From Janibacter sp. CX7 (GTDB taxonomy: Bacteria; Actinomycetota; Actinomycetes; Actinomycetales; Dermatophilaceae), in assembly GCF_024362365.1 (NCBI RefSeq), contig NZ_CP101464.1:1798001-1862000 (forward strand): a stretch of DNA of 64,000 bases. Reading direction: 5' to 3'. Below, one piece after another: positions 24,660 through 33,146 of this stretch. Under the pieces are notes generated by a model. That model saw nothing but the letters and a program-made list of their open reading frames with translations. It was not told the origin of the DNA and did no database searches. Position numbers and translations under genes: made by a program. Numbering within the stretch: position 1 is the stretch's first letter; each line of letters starts with the position of its first letter.

Positions 24660-25220
24660 TCAGCTCACTCGACCGAGGTAGGACCCGTCGCGGGTGTCGA
24701 CCTTGACCTTGGTCCCCTGCTCGAGGAAGAGCGGCACGGAGATCTCGGCGCCGGTCTCGAGGGTCGCGGGCTTGGTGCCGCCGGTCGAGCGGTCGCCCTG
24801 CAGGCCCGGCTCGGTGTAGGTGATCTCGAGGACGACCGAGGCCGGCAGCTCGACGTAGAGCACGTTGCCGTCGTGGCGGGCGATGACCGCCTCCTGGTTC
24901 TCGAGCATGTACTTCGCGGCGTCGCCGACGACCTCGGGCGTGACCGGGATCTGGTCGTAGGTGTCGGGGTCCATGAAGACGAAGTCGGTGCCGTCGTTGT
25001 AGAGGTACTGCATCGTCCGCTTGTCGACGTTCGACGTCTCGACCTTGGTGCCGGCGTTGAAGGTCTTGTCGACGGTCTTGCCGCTCGTGACGTTCTTCAG
25101 CTTGGTCCGGACAAAGGCCGGGCCCTTGCCGGGCTTGACGTGCTGGAACTCCACGACGCTCCAGAGCTGGCCGTCGATGTTGAGGACCATGCCGTTCTTG
25201 AGGTCATTCGTCGTTGCCAC
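24660..25220 (-). CDS. efp: Elongation factor P
   Basis: Rescues ribosomes stalled on polyproline stretches. It has 186 residues in three beta-barrel domains. The domain I loop that reaches the peptidyl-transferase centre reads [11 protein letters not shown], with the lysine at the usual tip; the PGKGPA form is the one reported to work unmodified in actinobacteria. Domain III ends [17 protein letters not shown]. Starts at GTG with a GAAGGCGAG Shine-Dalgarno-like stretch. Its leader is about 70 bases from the TAAGAT box. Confidence 0.97.
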   Translation of the reverse strand: MATTNDLKNGMVLNIDGQLWSVVEFQHVKPGKGPAFVRTKLKNVTSGKTVDKTFNAGTKVETSNVDKRTMQYLYNDGTDFVFMDPDTYDQIPVTPEVVGDAAKYMLENQEAVIARHDGNVLYVELPASVVLEITYTEPGLQGDRSTGGTKPATLETGAEISVPLFLEQGTKVKVDTRDGSYLGRVS

Positions 25221-25295
25221 GGATGTGCTCGCCTTCGCGTCGTCGTCAGGTGGTCTCCCGCCGCTGCGCCGGAGGGCGCGCGCGGGCCGCCCAGC

Positions 25296-25301
25296 ATCTT
25301 A
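25296..25301 (-). promoter_or_regulatory. Predicted -10 box of the efp-nusB promoter
   Basis: TAAGAT on the minus strand in the 168-base divergent gap between efp and the FMN/iron-sulfur protein. A leader of about 70 bases would follow. The rest of the gap is GC-rich, and I see no clear promoter for the plus-strand gene. Confidence 0.4.
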
Positions 25302-25388
25302 ACCGGCGAAGGGAGGATCCACCCACGCGCGCACCCGGCCCGGCGTGCGGCGGCGGCATCCACGCAGACCCGAGGAGGAAGGTGCAGG

Positions 25389-26942
25389 ATGGCGGGCATG
25401 AAGTCGAAGGCCGCCGTCGCCACCGTCCTCGCCGCCACCGCCGGGCTCGCTGCCCGCGACCTGCTGCAGAAGCAGCACTCGCTCAAGCGCAACTTCCCGG
25501 TCGTCGCCAACGCCCGCTACCTGCTCGAGAAGATCGGTCCGGAGCTGCGGCAGTACATCGTGACGAGCAACGACCAGGAGCGGCCCTTCAGCCGCGACCA
25601 GCGCTCGTGGGTCTACGCCTCGTCGAAGATGGAGAACAACTACGTTGGCTTCGGCACGGACAACGACGTCGAGCAGCTCGAGGGCTACCCGGTCCTCAAG
25701 CACCGCACCTTTTCCTCCGTGGCGGCGCCGTCGAGCCCGCACAGCGCCGAGGACGTCGTGCTGCCGTCGGCCAAGGTGCTCGGCGGCCCGCGCGGGCGAC
25801 GGCACGCCTTCCGCCCGCAGTCGTGCGTCAACATCTCCGGCATGAGCTTCGGCTCGCTGTCGGGCAACGCGATCACCGCGCTCAACGAGGGCGCCCGCCT
25901 CGCCGGCGCCCTGCACTGCACGGGCGAGGGCTCGCTGTCGGAGTACCACCGCCAGGGTGGCGACATCATCTTCCAGATCGGCACGGCCTACTTCGGCTGC
26001 CGCGACGAGGAGGGCCGCTTCGACATGGAGCGGCTCAAGCAGGTCGCGGCCTCGGCGCCGGTGCGCGCCATCGAGATCAAGCTGAGCCAGGGCGCGAAGC
26101 CCGGTCTGGGCGGCATGCTCCCCGCGGCGAAGATCTCCGCCGAGATCGCGCAGACTCGCGGGATCCCGCAGGACAAGGACTGCGCCAGCCCGTCACGACA
26201 CACCGAGTTCGACGACGTCGACTCCTTGCTCGACTTCGTGGAGCGGGTCGCCGACGAGACCGGTCTGCCGGTGGGCATCAAGTCCGCGGTCGGCGACCTC
26301 ACCTTCTGGGAGGAGCTGGCCGAGGCGATGGCCGACGGCACGCGGGGCGTGGACTTCATCGTCATCGACGGAGGCGAAGGGGGGACCGGTGCGGCTCCCC
26401 TCGTCTTCAGCGACGCGGTCGCCCTGCCCTTCCGGCTCGCCTTCACCCGCGTCTACGGCGTCTTCGCCCGGGCGGGCCTCGCCGACCGCGTCACGTGGGT
26501 CGGGTCCGGCAAGCTCGGCCTGCCCGAAAATGCCCTCGTCGCCTTCGCCCTCGGCGTCGACATGGTCCACGTCGCGCGTGAGGCGATGCTCGCCATCGGC
26601 TGCATCCAGGCGCAGAAGTGCCACACCGACCACTGCCCCACCGGCGTCGCGACGCAGAACCCCTGGCTCTCCCGCGGCCTCGACCCGGCGCTCAAGGCGC
26701 ACCGGGTCGACAACTACATCCGCACCCTGCGCCGCGACCTGCTCAAGGTCTCGGAGGCCTGCGGCGTCTGGCACCCGGGCCTGCTCACCGTCGACGACGT
26801 CGAGCTGCTCCTGGGCAACCGCAGGGCCACCCCGCTCGGCGAGGTCTACGAGTACGCGCCCGGCTGGGGTCGCCTCAGCGACGAGGACGAGGCGGCGATC
26901 ACCGAGATCATGTCCGCCTCGGCCCCGCGCGGCCGCTCCTGA
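25389..26942 (+). CDS. FMN-binding glutamate-synthase-like protein
   Basis: A 517-residue stand-alone homologue of the FMN domain of glutamate synthase large subunit (GltB). After a short hydrophobic N-terminus (VATVLAATAGLAARDL) it carries the FMN-barrel motifs SCVNISGMSFGSLSGNAITALN, EIKLSQGAKPGLGGMLPAAK and FIVIDGGEGGTGAAPLVFSD. A C-x5-C-x4-C set (CIQAQKCHTDHC) matches the [3Fe-4S] cluster of glutamate synthase. It lacks the amidotransferase and GXGXG domains, so it cannot be a complete glutamate synthase; its reaction is unknown. The ATG has GAGGAAGG upstream. Confidence 0.82.
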   Translation: MAGMKSKAAVATVLAATAGLAARDLLQKQHSLKRNFPVVANARYLLEKIGPELRQYIVTSNDQERPFSRDQRSWVYASSKMENNYVGFGTDNDVEQLEGYPVLKHRTFSSVAAPSSPHSAEDVVLPSAKVLGGPRGRRHAFRPQSCVNISGMSFGSLSGNAITALNEGARLAGALHCTGEGSLSEYHRQGGDIIFQIGTAYFGCRDEEGRFDMERLKQVAASAPVRAIEIKLSQGAKPGLGGMLPAAKISAEIAQTRGIPQDKDCASPSRHTEFDDVDSLLDFVERVADETGLPVGIKSAVGDLTFWEELAEAMADGTRGVDFIVIDGGEGGTGAAPLVFSDAVALPFRLAFTRVYGVFARAGLADRVTWVGSGKLGLPENALVAFALGVDMVHVAREAMLAIGCIQAQKCHTDHCPTGVATQNPWLSRGLDPALKAHRVDNYIRTLRRDLLKVSEACGVWHPGLLTVDDVELLLGNRRATPLGEVYEYAPGWGRLSDEDEAAITEIMSASAPRGRS

Positions 26943-26956
26943 GCGCGGGCCCGCGC
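26943..26956. terminator. Short palindrome between convergent genes
   Basis: GCGCGGGCCCGCGC, a perfect 14-bp palindrome immediately after the plus-strand stop and 16 bases before the minus-strand stop. It is loop-less as DNA, so a hairpin would be short; it may act in bidirectional termination. Low confidence, since such GC palindromes arise easily at this composition. Confidence 0.25.
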
Positions 26957-26972
26957 GTCAGGGGGCCGCGGC

Positions 26973-28211
26973 TCAGTCCACCGCCTCGGTGACCGTGTCC
27001 GCGAAGCCGGGGGTCTTCGCCATCTGCCGCGAGAAGTCGGCGGCGCCCTCGGGCGCGAGGTGGATCGCGTCACGGCCGCTGCCGTCGCCGTACCAGGAGC
27101 CGAAGCGGTTGATCGCGAAGAGCGGCACGTCGGCCGTCGCCGTGATCTCCTTCGCAGCCTTCTGACGGCGGGTGTCGTAGCCCCGCCAGCGCTTCTCGAG
27201 GTTGTCCTGGTGGGCCGGCGAGTAGGGAATCGTCGAGGAGACGACCGTCGCGCCGTGCTCGCGCAGCAGCTCGACGGTGGCGTCGAAGTCCTTCGTCGCC
27301 TGCTCGCCGACGTGCGGCAGGCCGGGGTTGCCGCGGGCCACCCGCTTGGCGCTCGTCTCGCGCACCTCGTCGAGGGGCATCCCCGGGTGGATCATGAAGC
27401 CGTCGGAGCGCAGGAAGCCCTTGGACCCGATGGCCAGGCTCGTCTGCGGCATCTCGCCCTCCTGCGCCCGCTCCACCTGACCACCGGCATCGCGGAAGCG
27501 GTAGCGCAGGTCGGAGTGGTAGCGCTCGCAGTCCTTGACCTCGGCGGCCCCCCACTCCTTGGTGGTCGGCCGGTCGCAGCCCTGGACCATCGCGGAGAAT
27601 CCGGTCTTCTGGACCTCGCTCTCGTAGAAGCCGTCGTCCTCGGCCGCCCGGGTGGAGAGCATCAGGACCGCCACGTCGGGGACCTTGTCCTCCTTGACGA
27701 GGTACTCGGCGACCATCTTGTTGATCCCCCAGCGGGCGCGGCTGCTGGCGGCGTTGAAGACGGTGACGTCACTCCCCTTCGCCCTGGTCAGCTCCTTGCC
27801 GAGCACCTGCGGGTCGACGCCCTGCTGGGTCATCGAGTCGCCGAAGAAGACGACGTCGGGCGCCTCCTTCGCCTGGGTGATGCTGTTGATCATCGTCTCG
27901 AAGTAGGCCCCGTGGGTGCGCCCGACGGGCAGCCTGCCCTCGTCGACCCAGGTCTTGAGCTGGGCGGACGTGACATCACGCGGCAGCTTCGCCTTGGTGT
28001 CGAGCGAAGGGAAGTCGTCGCCCTTGATGACCATCGCGGCCTTCTCCTCCGGCGCCGGGGTGTAGCCCTTCGGGCTCGACGACGGGCTGGCGCTGCTCGA
28101 CGACGAGCCGTCGGAGGCGTTCGAGCTCGAGGAACCACCCGACGCGCCCGCGCAGGCGGTCAGGGTGAGGGCAGCGGTGAGGGCGAGGGCTGCGGGACGC
28201 ACACGTGACAT
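26973..28211 (-). CDS. SGNH-fold secreted lipoprotein
   Basis: Exported lipoprotein of 412 residues. A signal peptide ends in the lipobox LTACA (Cys near 20), followed by a Ser-rich linker to about residue 50. The SGNH signature is present: block I VVFFGDSMTQQG (Ser nucleophile) and block V RDAIHLAPEG (Asp and His). Relatives include acyl-esterases and AlgX/PatB-like O-acetylation enzymes; whether the target is cell-wall polymer is inference. I chose the ATG at 28211, because TACCGT lies 7 bases upstream (leaderless pattern); a GTG two codons earlier would be too close to that box. Confidence 0.72.
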   Translation of the reverse strand: MSRVRPAALALTAALTLTACAGASGGSSSSNASDGSSSSSASPSSSPKGYTPAPEEKAAMVIKGDDFPSLDTKAKLPRDVTSAQLKTWVDEGRLPVGRTHGAYFETMINSITQAKEAPDVVFFGDSMTQQGVDPQVLGKELTRAKGSDVTVFNAASSRARWGINKMVAEYLVKEDKVPDVAVLMLSTRAAEDDGFYESEVQKTGFSAMVQGCDRPTTKEWGAAEVKDCERYHSDLRYRFRDAGGQVERAQEGEMPQTSLAIGSKGFLRSDGFMIHPGMPLDEVRETSAKRVARGNPGLPHVGEQATKDFDATVELLREHGATVVSSTIPYSPAHQDNLEKRWRGYDTRRQKAAKEITATADVPLFAINRFGSWYGDGSGRDAIHLAPEGAADFSRQMAKTPGFADTVTEAVD

Positions 28212-28218
28212 GACCACG

Positions 28219-28224
28219 ACGGTA
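28219..28224 (-). promoter_or_regulatory. Predicted -10 hexamer of the SGNH lipoprotein
   Basis: TACCGT on the minus strand, 7 bases before the ATG. The adjacent upstream sequence is the strong hairpin following the ABC permease, so any -35 overlaps that terminator. Confidence 0.4.
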
Positions 28225-28229
28225 ACGCG

Positions 28230-28260
28230 CCCCTCCCGCGGCCCAGCACCACGGGAGGGG
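28230..28260 (-). terminator. Hairpin terminator after the ABC-2 permease
   Basis: CCCCTCCCG (28230-28238) pairs with CGGGAGGGG (28252-28260): a perfect 9-bp stem with a 13-base loop, 11 bases after the permease stop on the minus strand. There is no clear U-tract, as is common in high-GC actinobacteria. Confidence 0.6.
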
Positions 28261-28271
28261 TGACACGCCGC

Positions 28272-29087
28272 TCAGGAGATCTCGCGGGTGAGCACGCGGC
28301 GGGTGCCGATGGCCAGGGGCAGGAGCACCCACACGGCGCTGCTCGTGGCGAGCTGGCCCCACGCCTCCGCGGTCATCGTGCCCTCGGTGAGGGGCTCGGT
28401 GACGATCGTCAGGTCGAGCCAGCGGGCAGCATCGCTCATCCAGCTGATCGACGAGGTGAGGACCATCCACACCGTCGGCAGCACGAGGATGGCCACGATG
28501 GCCAGGGGGGTGTTGAGCAGGGCCGCGCCGAAGGCCACCCCCTGCAGCGTGAGGAGCAGGGCGGTGAGCACGACCCCGACGAGCGAGAGCCCGGTGAGCG
28601 AGAAGGTCCCGCCCGAGATCGCCGTCGCGACGGCGGACGCGGCGGCGGCGACGACGAGCAGACCGAGCGTCAGGGCGAGTGCGGCGACGGCCTTGGCGGT
28701 GAGGACCCGCCCGCGTCGCGGTACGAGGGTGAAGGTCGCCAGGCCGGTGCGGTGGCTCCACTCCTGGGTGGCGGACATGATGCCCAGGACGGGCAGCAGC
28801 ACCGTGAGCGGGATGAAGATCATGCCGAGATAGGTGGCGAAGGTCTGGTCGGCGGGGCTCCCCCAGATGACGAGGACCGCCGAGACGAGGACGCTGATCG
28901 CCGCCATGACGACGAGCATCCACAGGCCGGCGCGGGTGTCGACCATCTTGCGCAGCTCGACGTCGACGAGCCGGGCGAAGGGGATGTGGTCGCCGCTGGT
29001 GTCCAGCGGCGGCGTGGCGGGGATGTCCGCGGCCGCGGCCGCGTCGGTGGCCGGATCAGCGGAGGCGGTGTCGGTGCGGGTGGTCAT
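28272..29087 (-). CDS. ABC-2 type transporter permease
   Basis: Membrane half of an ABC exporter; 271 residues. A 40-residue Ala/Thr/Pro-rich cytoplasmic start is followed by about six hydrophobic segments (MLVVMAAISVLVSAVLVIW, LGMIFIPLTVLLPVLGIMSA, ALALTLGLLVVAAAASAVA and others). The stretch ATQEWSHRTGLATFTLVPRR matches the conserved cytosolic loop of ABC-2 permeases. ATG overlaps the ATPase stop (ATGA). The divergent two-component genes suggest it is part of a stress- or antibiotic-responsive exporter, but no substrate can be assigned. Confidence 0.82.
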   Translation of the reverse strand: MTTRTDTASADPATDAAAAADIPATPPLDTSGDHIPFARLVDVELRKMVDTRAGLWMLVVMAAISVLVSAVLVIWGSPADQTFATYLGMIFIPLTVLLPVLGIMSATQEWSHRTGLATFTLVPRRGRVLTAKAVAALALTLGLLVVAAAASAVATAISGGTFSLTGLSLVGVVLTALLLTLQGVAFGAALLNTPLAIVAILVLPTVWMVLTSSISWMSDAARWLDLTIVTEPLTEGTMTAEAWGQLATSSAVWVLLPLAIGTRRVLTREIS

Positions 29088-29977
29088 GCGGCATCTCCTC
29101 GGGAGTGGTCTGCGGTCAGGCTGAGGAAGAGGTCCTCGAGGCCGCCGGCGGAGCCGGCAGCCAGGTCGGTGAGCACGATGCGCGCGTCGAGCGCGACCCG
29201 GCCGACGGTCGCCGCCTCGGCGGCAGCGAGCAGACCGGTCGGGGTCTGCGTCACCTCGATGCCGGCGGCCCGCAGGGCGATGGTCAGCTCGTCGTCGTCG
29301 AGCGAGGCCACCCGGGTCCCCTGCCGCTGCAGCAGCTCCTCGGTCGTGCCCTCGGCGACGATCCGGCCGCGACCGATGATGACGAGGTCGTCGGCGATGA
29401 CCTGCACCTCGTGGAGCAGGTGCGAGGAGAGCAGGACGGTCCCGCCCGCGTCGGCGAAGTCGCGCAGCAGCCCGCGCATCCAGTGGATGCCCTGCGGGTC
29501 CAGGCCGTTGGCCGGCTCGTCGAGGACGAGCACCTGCGGGTCGCCGAGGAGGGCGGTCGCCAGGCCGAGGCGCTGCCGCATGCCCAGCGAGTAGCCGCGC
29601 ACGCGGCGGCCCGCCTCGGCATCGGTGAGCCCGACCCTGGACAGCGCGGTGCCGACGGCGGCCGACCCGACACCGGTCGTGCGTGCCGCGAGGCCGAGCA
29701 CCTCCCGGCCGGTGCGGCCCGGGTGCTGGGCGGAGGCGTCGAGCATGACGCCGACGTGTCGGCCGGGGTTGGGCAGGTCGCGGTAGCGGTGCCCGAGGAC
29801 GCTCGTCTCGCCGGAGGTCGGTGGCGTGAGGCCCGTGAGCATCCGCATGACGGTCGACTTGCCGGCGCCGTTGGGCCCGAGGAACCCCGTGACGCGGCCG
29901 GGTCGGGCGGTGAAGGTCACGTCGGAGACGGCGGCGACGTCGCCGTAGCGCTTGGTGAGGTGGGTGGCGGTGATCAT
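29084..29977 (-). CDS. ABC-2 transporter ATP-binding protein
   Basis: A 297-residue ATPase of the DrrA/CcmA-like exporter group. Walker A GPNGAGKST, signature YSLGMRQRLG, Walker B VLVLDEPANGLDP and switch His in LLSSHLLHEV are all present. The C-terminal 80 residues (from about 215) form the accessory domain common in this group. ATG start at the point where homology begins (MITATHLTKRYGDVAAV). Divergent from a NarL-type sensor kinase across 144 bases. Confidence 0.9.
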   Translation of the reverse strand: MITATHLTKRYGDVAAVSDVTFTARPGRVTGFLGPNGAGKSTVMRMLTGLTPPTSGETSVLGHRYRDLPNPGRHVGVMLDASAQHPGRTGREVLGLAARTTGVGSAAVGTALSRVGLTDAEAGRRVRGYSLGMRQRLGLATALLGDPQVLVLDEPANGLDPQGIHWMRGLLRDFADAGGTVLLSSHLLHEVQVIADDLVIIGRGRIVAEGTTEELLQRQGTRVASLDDDELTIALRAAGIEVTQTPTGLLAAAEAATVGRVALDARIVLTDLAAGSAGGLEDLFLSLTADHSRGDAA

Positions 29978-30121
29978 GGGCTCCACGCTGCCGGTGGGCG
30001 ACCCGTCCCCACATCGCCCGGTGGTCTCGAGGGTGACTACGACTTCCGAAGGGGGGTGACCCCCTGCAGCAGCGACTCCCGGCCGATGCCGGGCGGGTCG
30101 GGCACCGCCTACGGTGGGGCC
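29978..30121. promoter_or_regulatory. Divergent control region between ABC exporter and two-component system
   Basis: A 144-base gap with two inverted repeats: GGGGGTGACCCCC at 30052-30064 and CCCGGCCGATGCCGGG at 30078-30093. TACGGT at 30110-30115 lies 6 bases before the kinase GTG and is the likely -10 of a leaderless kinase transcript. No clear -10 is seen for the exporter. The repeats are candidate response-regulator sites; this is inference. Confidence 0.45.
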
Positions 30122-31330
30122 GTGACGAGCCGACCCGCGCCCGACGAGCGCCACCCCGACCGCCTGACCTGGTGGGGCACGACCTGGCGCCTCGGCCTCG
30201 CCCTGCTGATCGGCCTCACCCTGTGGATCCTGACCTTCGCGATCACCTATCCCGATCCCGACGCGGACCTGCCGGAGGGCCTGCGCACCTTCTGGCTGGT
30301 GCTCGTCGACCCCGCGCTCGGTCTGGTCGCCGCGGCCCTGCTCCTGCTGCGTCGCCGCCTGCCGGTGACGACGGCGGCCGTCACGACCCTGCTCAGCGGC
30401 GTGTCCGTCGTCGCGGCCGGTGCCCAGGCGGTGGCGATGGTCTCGCTCGCCACCCGGCAGCGCTGGCGCGAGCTCGTCCCGGTCACCCTGCTCGCCGTCG
30501 TCACCGGGACCTTCGCCTCCCGGATCGTCTACCCGGACCCCGACCCCCTGCCGCTGTGGGCGGAGACGCTCTTCAGCCTGCTCGTGCTCGCCGTCCTCGT
30601 CGCCGTCGGTGTCTCCATCGGCTCGCGCCGGGCCCTCGTGCGCTCGTGGGTCGACCGGGCCCGGACGGCCGAGTCCGAGCAGCGGGCTCGGGTCGCCCAG
30701 GCCCAGACCGCCGAGCGCGGCCGCATCGCCCGCGAGATGCACGACGTCCTCGCCCACCGCATCTCGCTCGTCACGATGCACTCCGGCGTGCTCGCCTACC
30801 GCGAGGACCTGCCCGAGGACGAGCGGCGGGCGGCCGTCGCGGCCATCGACGCCAATGCGCGCGCCGCACTCACCGACCTGCGCGAGGTGCTCGGGGTGCT
30901 GCGCGCCGAGGACGGGGGCGCCCCCCTTCGTCCGCAGAGCTCGCTCGTGCACCTGCCGGAGCTCCTCGACGAGGCGCGAGCAGCCGGCAGCCGCGTCACG
31001 CTCGACGACGGCGGCGTCGACATCGCGGCGGTGCCGGAGACCGCCAGCCGCGCCGCCTACCGGGTGGTGCAGGAGGGGCTGACCAATGCCCGCAAGCACG
31101 CCCCCGGGGCCGGCGTCGACGTGCGCCTCGCCGGACGGCCGGGCGACGGGCTGGAGGTGACCGTGACGAACCCGCGCTCCGTGCAGGCGACCGGCGCGGC
31201 CGTGCCCGGCTCCGGCACCGGCCTGCTCGGGCTCTCCGAGCGCGTCGAGCTCGCCGGCGGGCGCATCGAGCACGGCTGGGCACCCGACGGACGGCACCGG
31301 CTGGCGGTGTGGCTACCGTGGCCGGTGTGA
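30122..31330 (+). CDS. Sensor histidine kinase, NarL/DesK type
   Basis: Membrane sensor of 402 residues. Four to five hydrophobic segments occupy about residues 20-165 (LGLALLIGLTLWILTFAIT and following). The HisKA_3 dimerisation helix holds the phospho-accepting His in RGRIAREMHDVLAHRISL. The ATPase domain shows an N-box EGLTNARKHAPG and a G-box GTGLLGLSERVELAGG. The long membrane part with little extracellular loop suggests sensing within the membrane. GTG start 6 bases after TACGGT. It overlaps the response regulator (GTGA). Confidence 0.9.
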   Translation: MTSRPAPDERHPDRLTWWGTTWRLGLALLIGLTLWILTFAITYPDPDADLPEGLRTFWLVLVDPALGLVAAALLLLRRRLPVTTAAVTTLLSGVSVVAAGAQAVAMVSLATRQRWRELVPVTLLAVVTGTFASRIVYPDPDPLPLWAETLFSLLVLAVLVAVGVSIGSRRALVRSWVDRARTAESEQRARVAQAQTAERGRIAREMHDVLAHRISLVTMHSGVLAYREDLPEDERRAAVAAIDANARAALTDLREVLGVLRAEDGGAPLRPQSSLVHLPELLDEARAAGSRVTLDDGGVDIAAVPETASRAAYRVVQEGLTNARKHAPGAGVDVRLAGRPGDGLEVTVTNPRSVQATGAAVPGSGTGLLGLSERVELAGGRIEHGWAPDGRHRLAVWLPWPV

Positions 31331-32016
31331 ACGACTCGAGCCGGGCCCCGATCTCCGTCGTCCTCGTCGACGACGACGCCATGGTCCGCACCGCGCTGTC
31401 GATGATCCTCGGGGGCGCGCCGGAGATCACCGTCGTCGGCCAGGCCGAGGACGGACGCCAGGGGCTCTCGGTCATCGCCGAGCACTCCCCCGACGTCGTC
31501 CTCATGGACATCCGCATGCCGCGCCTCGACGGTCTCTCCGCAACCGACGAGCTCGTCCGCAGCGGGTCGCCGAGCAAGGTCATCGTCCTGACGACCTTCG
31601 ACGCCGACGACGACGTCATGCGGGCGCTGCAGCACGGGGCCGACGGCTTCCTGCTCAAGGACACCCCGCCCGACCGTCTCGTCGAGGCCGTGCGGCTCGT
31701 CGCCGCGGGCCAGTCGATCCTCTCCCCCGGCGTCACCGCCTCGGTGCTGCAGTCGGTGCGCTCGGCCTCCGGCGGCGCTGCGCAGCACGCCGCCCGCGAC
31801 GAGGCCCGGACCCGCCTGACGTCCCTCACCGAGCGCGAGCTCGAGGTCGCCCGGGCCGTCGGCGCCGGTCTGTCCAATGCCGAGATCTCCGCGCGCCTCT
31901 ACCTGAGCGTCGCGACGGTCAAGGCGCACGTCGGCCGCATCCTCGACAAGCTCGGCGCGGACAACCGCGTGCAGGTCGCGATCACCGTCCACGAGGCCGA
32001 CCTCGACGCCGGCTGA
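31327..32016 (+). CDS. LuxR/NarL-family response regulator
   Basis: DNA-binding partner of the preceding kinase; 229 residues. The receiver domain has the acidic pair VVLVDDDAMV, phospho-acceptor Asp in VVLMDIRMPRLDG, the Thr in VIVLTTFD and Lys in FLLKDTPP. The C-terminal LuxR helix-turn-helix is LTERELEVARAVGAGLSNAEI. Starts at GTG within the kinase stop (GTGA). The palindromic repeat R3 begins at the base after the TGA stop. Likely target: the divergent ABC exporter. Confidence 0.92.
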   Translation: MNDSSRAPISVVLVDDDAMVRTALSMILGGAPEITVVGQAEDGRQGLSVIAEHSPDVVLMDIRMPRLDGLSATDELVRSGSPSKVIVLTTFDADDDVMRALQHGADGFLLKDTPPDRLVEAVRLVAAGQSILSPGVTASVLQSVRSASGGAAQHAARDEARTRLTSLTERELEVARAVGAGLSNAEISARLYLSVATVKAHVGRILDKLGADNRVQVAITVHEADLDAG

Positions 32017-32046
32017 ACTCTGCAAAACCCTAGGGTCTTGCGGAGT
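32017..32046. repeat. Palindromic repeat copy R3
   Basis: A 30-bp copy of the ACCCTAGGGT family: ACTCTGCA, then AAACCCTAGGGTCT, then TGCGGAGT. One arm mismatch (A opposite G). It starts at the first base after the response-regulator stop and lies 24 bp before the convergent aroB stop, so it could act as a bidirectional terminator, although no U-tract follows. Confidence 0.7.
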
Positions 32047-32069
32047 CGCAGCCGGGCGAAGGGGGGGGG

Positions 32070-33146
32070 TCAGGCGAGGGCGGCGTAGGCCTCGCGCAGC
32101 AGGCTCTCGTCCGGGCCCTCGAACCGGGTCGGCTGCGCCAGACCGTCGAGGACGACGAAGCGCAGCGTCGCACCACGGGTCTTCTTGTCGCGGCGCAGGG
32201 CGGCGAGCAGCTCGTCGAAGGTCGCCGCCGAGTAGGTCGTCGGCAGGCCCAGCAGACCGAGGACGTAGCGGTGCCGCTCGAGCAGGGCGGCGTCGATCCG
32301 ACCGGTGCGGTGGGCGAGCTCGGCGGCGTAGACCATGCCGATCGCGACCGCCTCGCCGTGCCGCATGCGATAGCCCTCGTGGTGCTCGATCGCGTGGCCG
32401 AGGGTGTGCCCGTAGTTGAGGATCTCGCGCAGGTTGGACTCGCGCAGGTCGGCGGCGACGACCTCGGCCTTGATGGCGATCTTGCGCTCGATGACCTCGC
32501 GCAGCTGTGCGGTGCCGGGCTCCTGCACGGCCGACTCCTCCTCCTCGACGATCTCGAGGATGCGCGGGTCGGCGATGAAGCCGCCCTTGACGACCTCGGC
32601 CAACCCGGCCGACAGGTCGGCCGGCGGCAGGGTCGCGAGGTGGTCGAGGTCGCAGAGCACCGCCGCGGGCGTGTGGAAGGCGCCGACGAGGTTCTTGCCC
32701 TCGGCGGTGTTGATGCCCGTCTTGCCGCCGACGGCCGCGTCGACCATGCCGAGCACGGTCGTCGGCACGTGGACGACGGCCACCCCGCGCAGCCACGCAG
32801 CCGCGGCCCAGCCACCCAGGTCGGTGACGCTGCCACCGCCGACGGCGACGACCGCGTCGGTGCGGGTGAACCCGGCCTGCCCCATGACCGCCCACAGCCC
32901 GGCGGCGACCTCGACGGTCTTGGCCGCCTCGGCGTCGGGCACTGCGGCGACGTGGACGTCGAGCCCGGCGGCGCGCAGCGCGTCGACGACGGGCTCGGCG
33001 AGACGGGCGAGAGGCTCGCCGTGGACGACGAGGACGCGGGCGACGTCGTCCGGCAGCAAGTCGACCACCCGGGCTGAGACCCCATGACCGACGAGCACGT
33101 CGTAGTCGTCCCCGACGGGGATCGTGGTCACATCGGAGGGGCTCAT
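32070..33146 (-). CDS. aroB: 3-dehydroquinate synthase
   Basis: Second step of the shikimate pathway: converts DAHP to 3-dehydroquinate using NAD+ and a divalent metal. The 358-residue protein has the NAD-binding VVAVGGGSVTDLGGW, the conserved VPTTVLGMVDAAVGGKTGIN and metal-ligand region LNYGHTLGHAIEHHEGYRMRH. The stop codon is directly followed on its strand by a run of about nine C. ATG overlapping the aroK stop (ATGA). Confidence 0.97.
   Translation of the reverse strand: MSPSDVTTIPVGDDYDVLVGHGVSARVVDLLPDDVARVLVVHGEPLARLAEPVVDALRAAGLDVHVAAVPDAEAAKTVEVAAGLWAVMGQAGFTRTDAVVAVGGGSVTDLGGWAAAAWLRGVAVVHVPTTVLGMVDAAVGGKTGINTAEGKNLVGAFHTPAAVLCDLDHLATLPPADLSAGLAEVVKGGFIADPRILEIVEEEESAVQEPGTAQLREVIERKIAIKAEVVAADLRESNLREILNYGHTLGHAIEHHEGYRMRHGEAVAIGMVYAAELAHRTGRIDAALLERHRYVLGLLGLPTTYSAATFDELLAALRRDKKTRGATLRFVVLDGLAQPTRFEGPDESLLREAYAALA

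Noticed and set aside
23274..25388. Plus-strand frame continuous with the FMN protein
   Set aside because: Antisense of the AI-2E family transporter gene, nusB and efp; the FMN protein has its own ribosome site at 25389.
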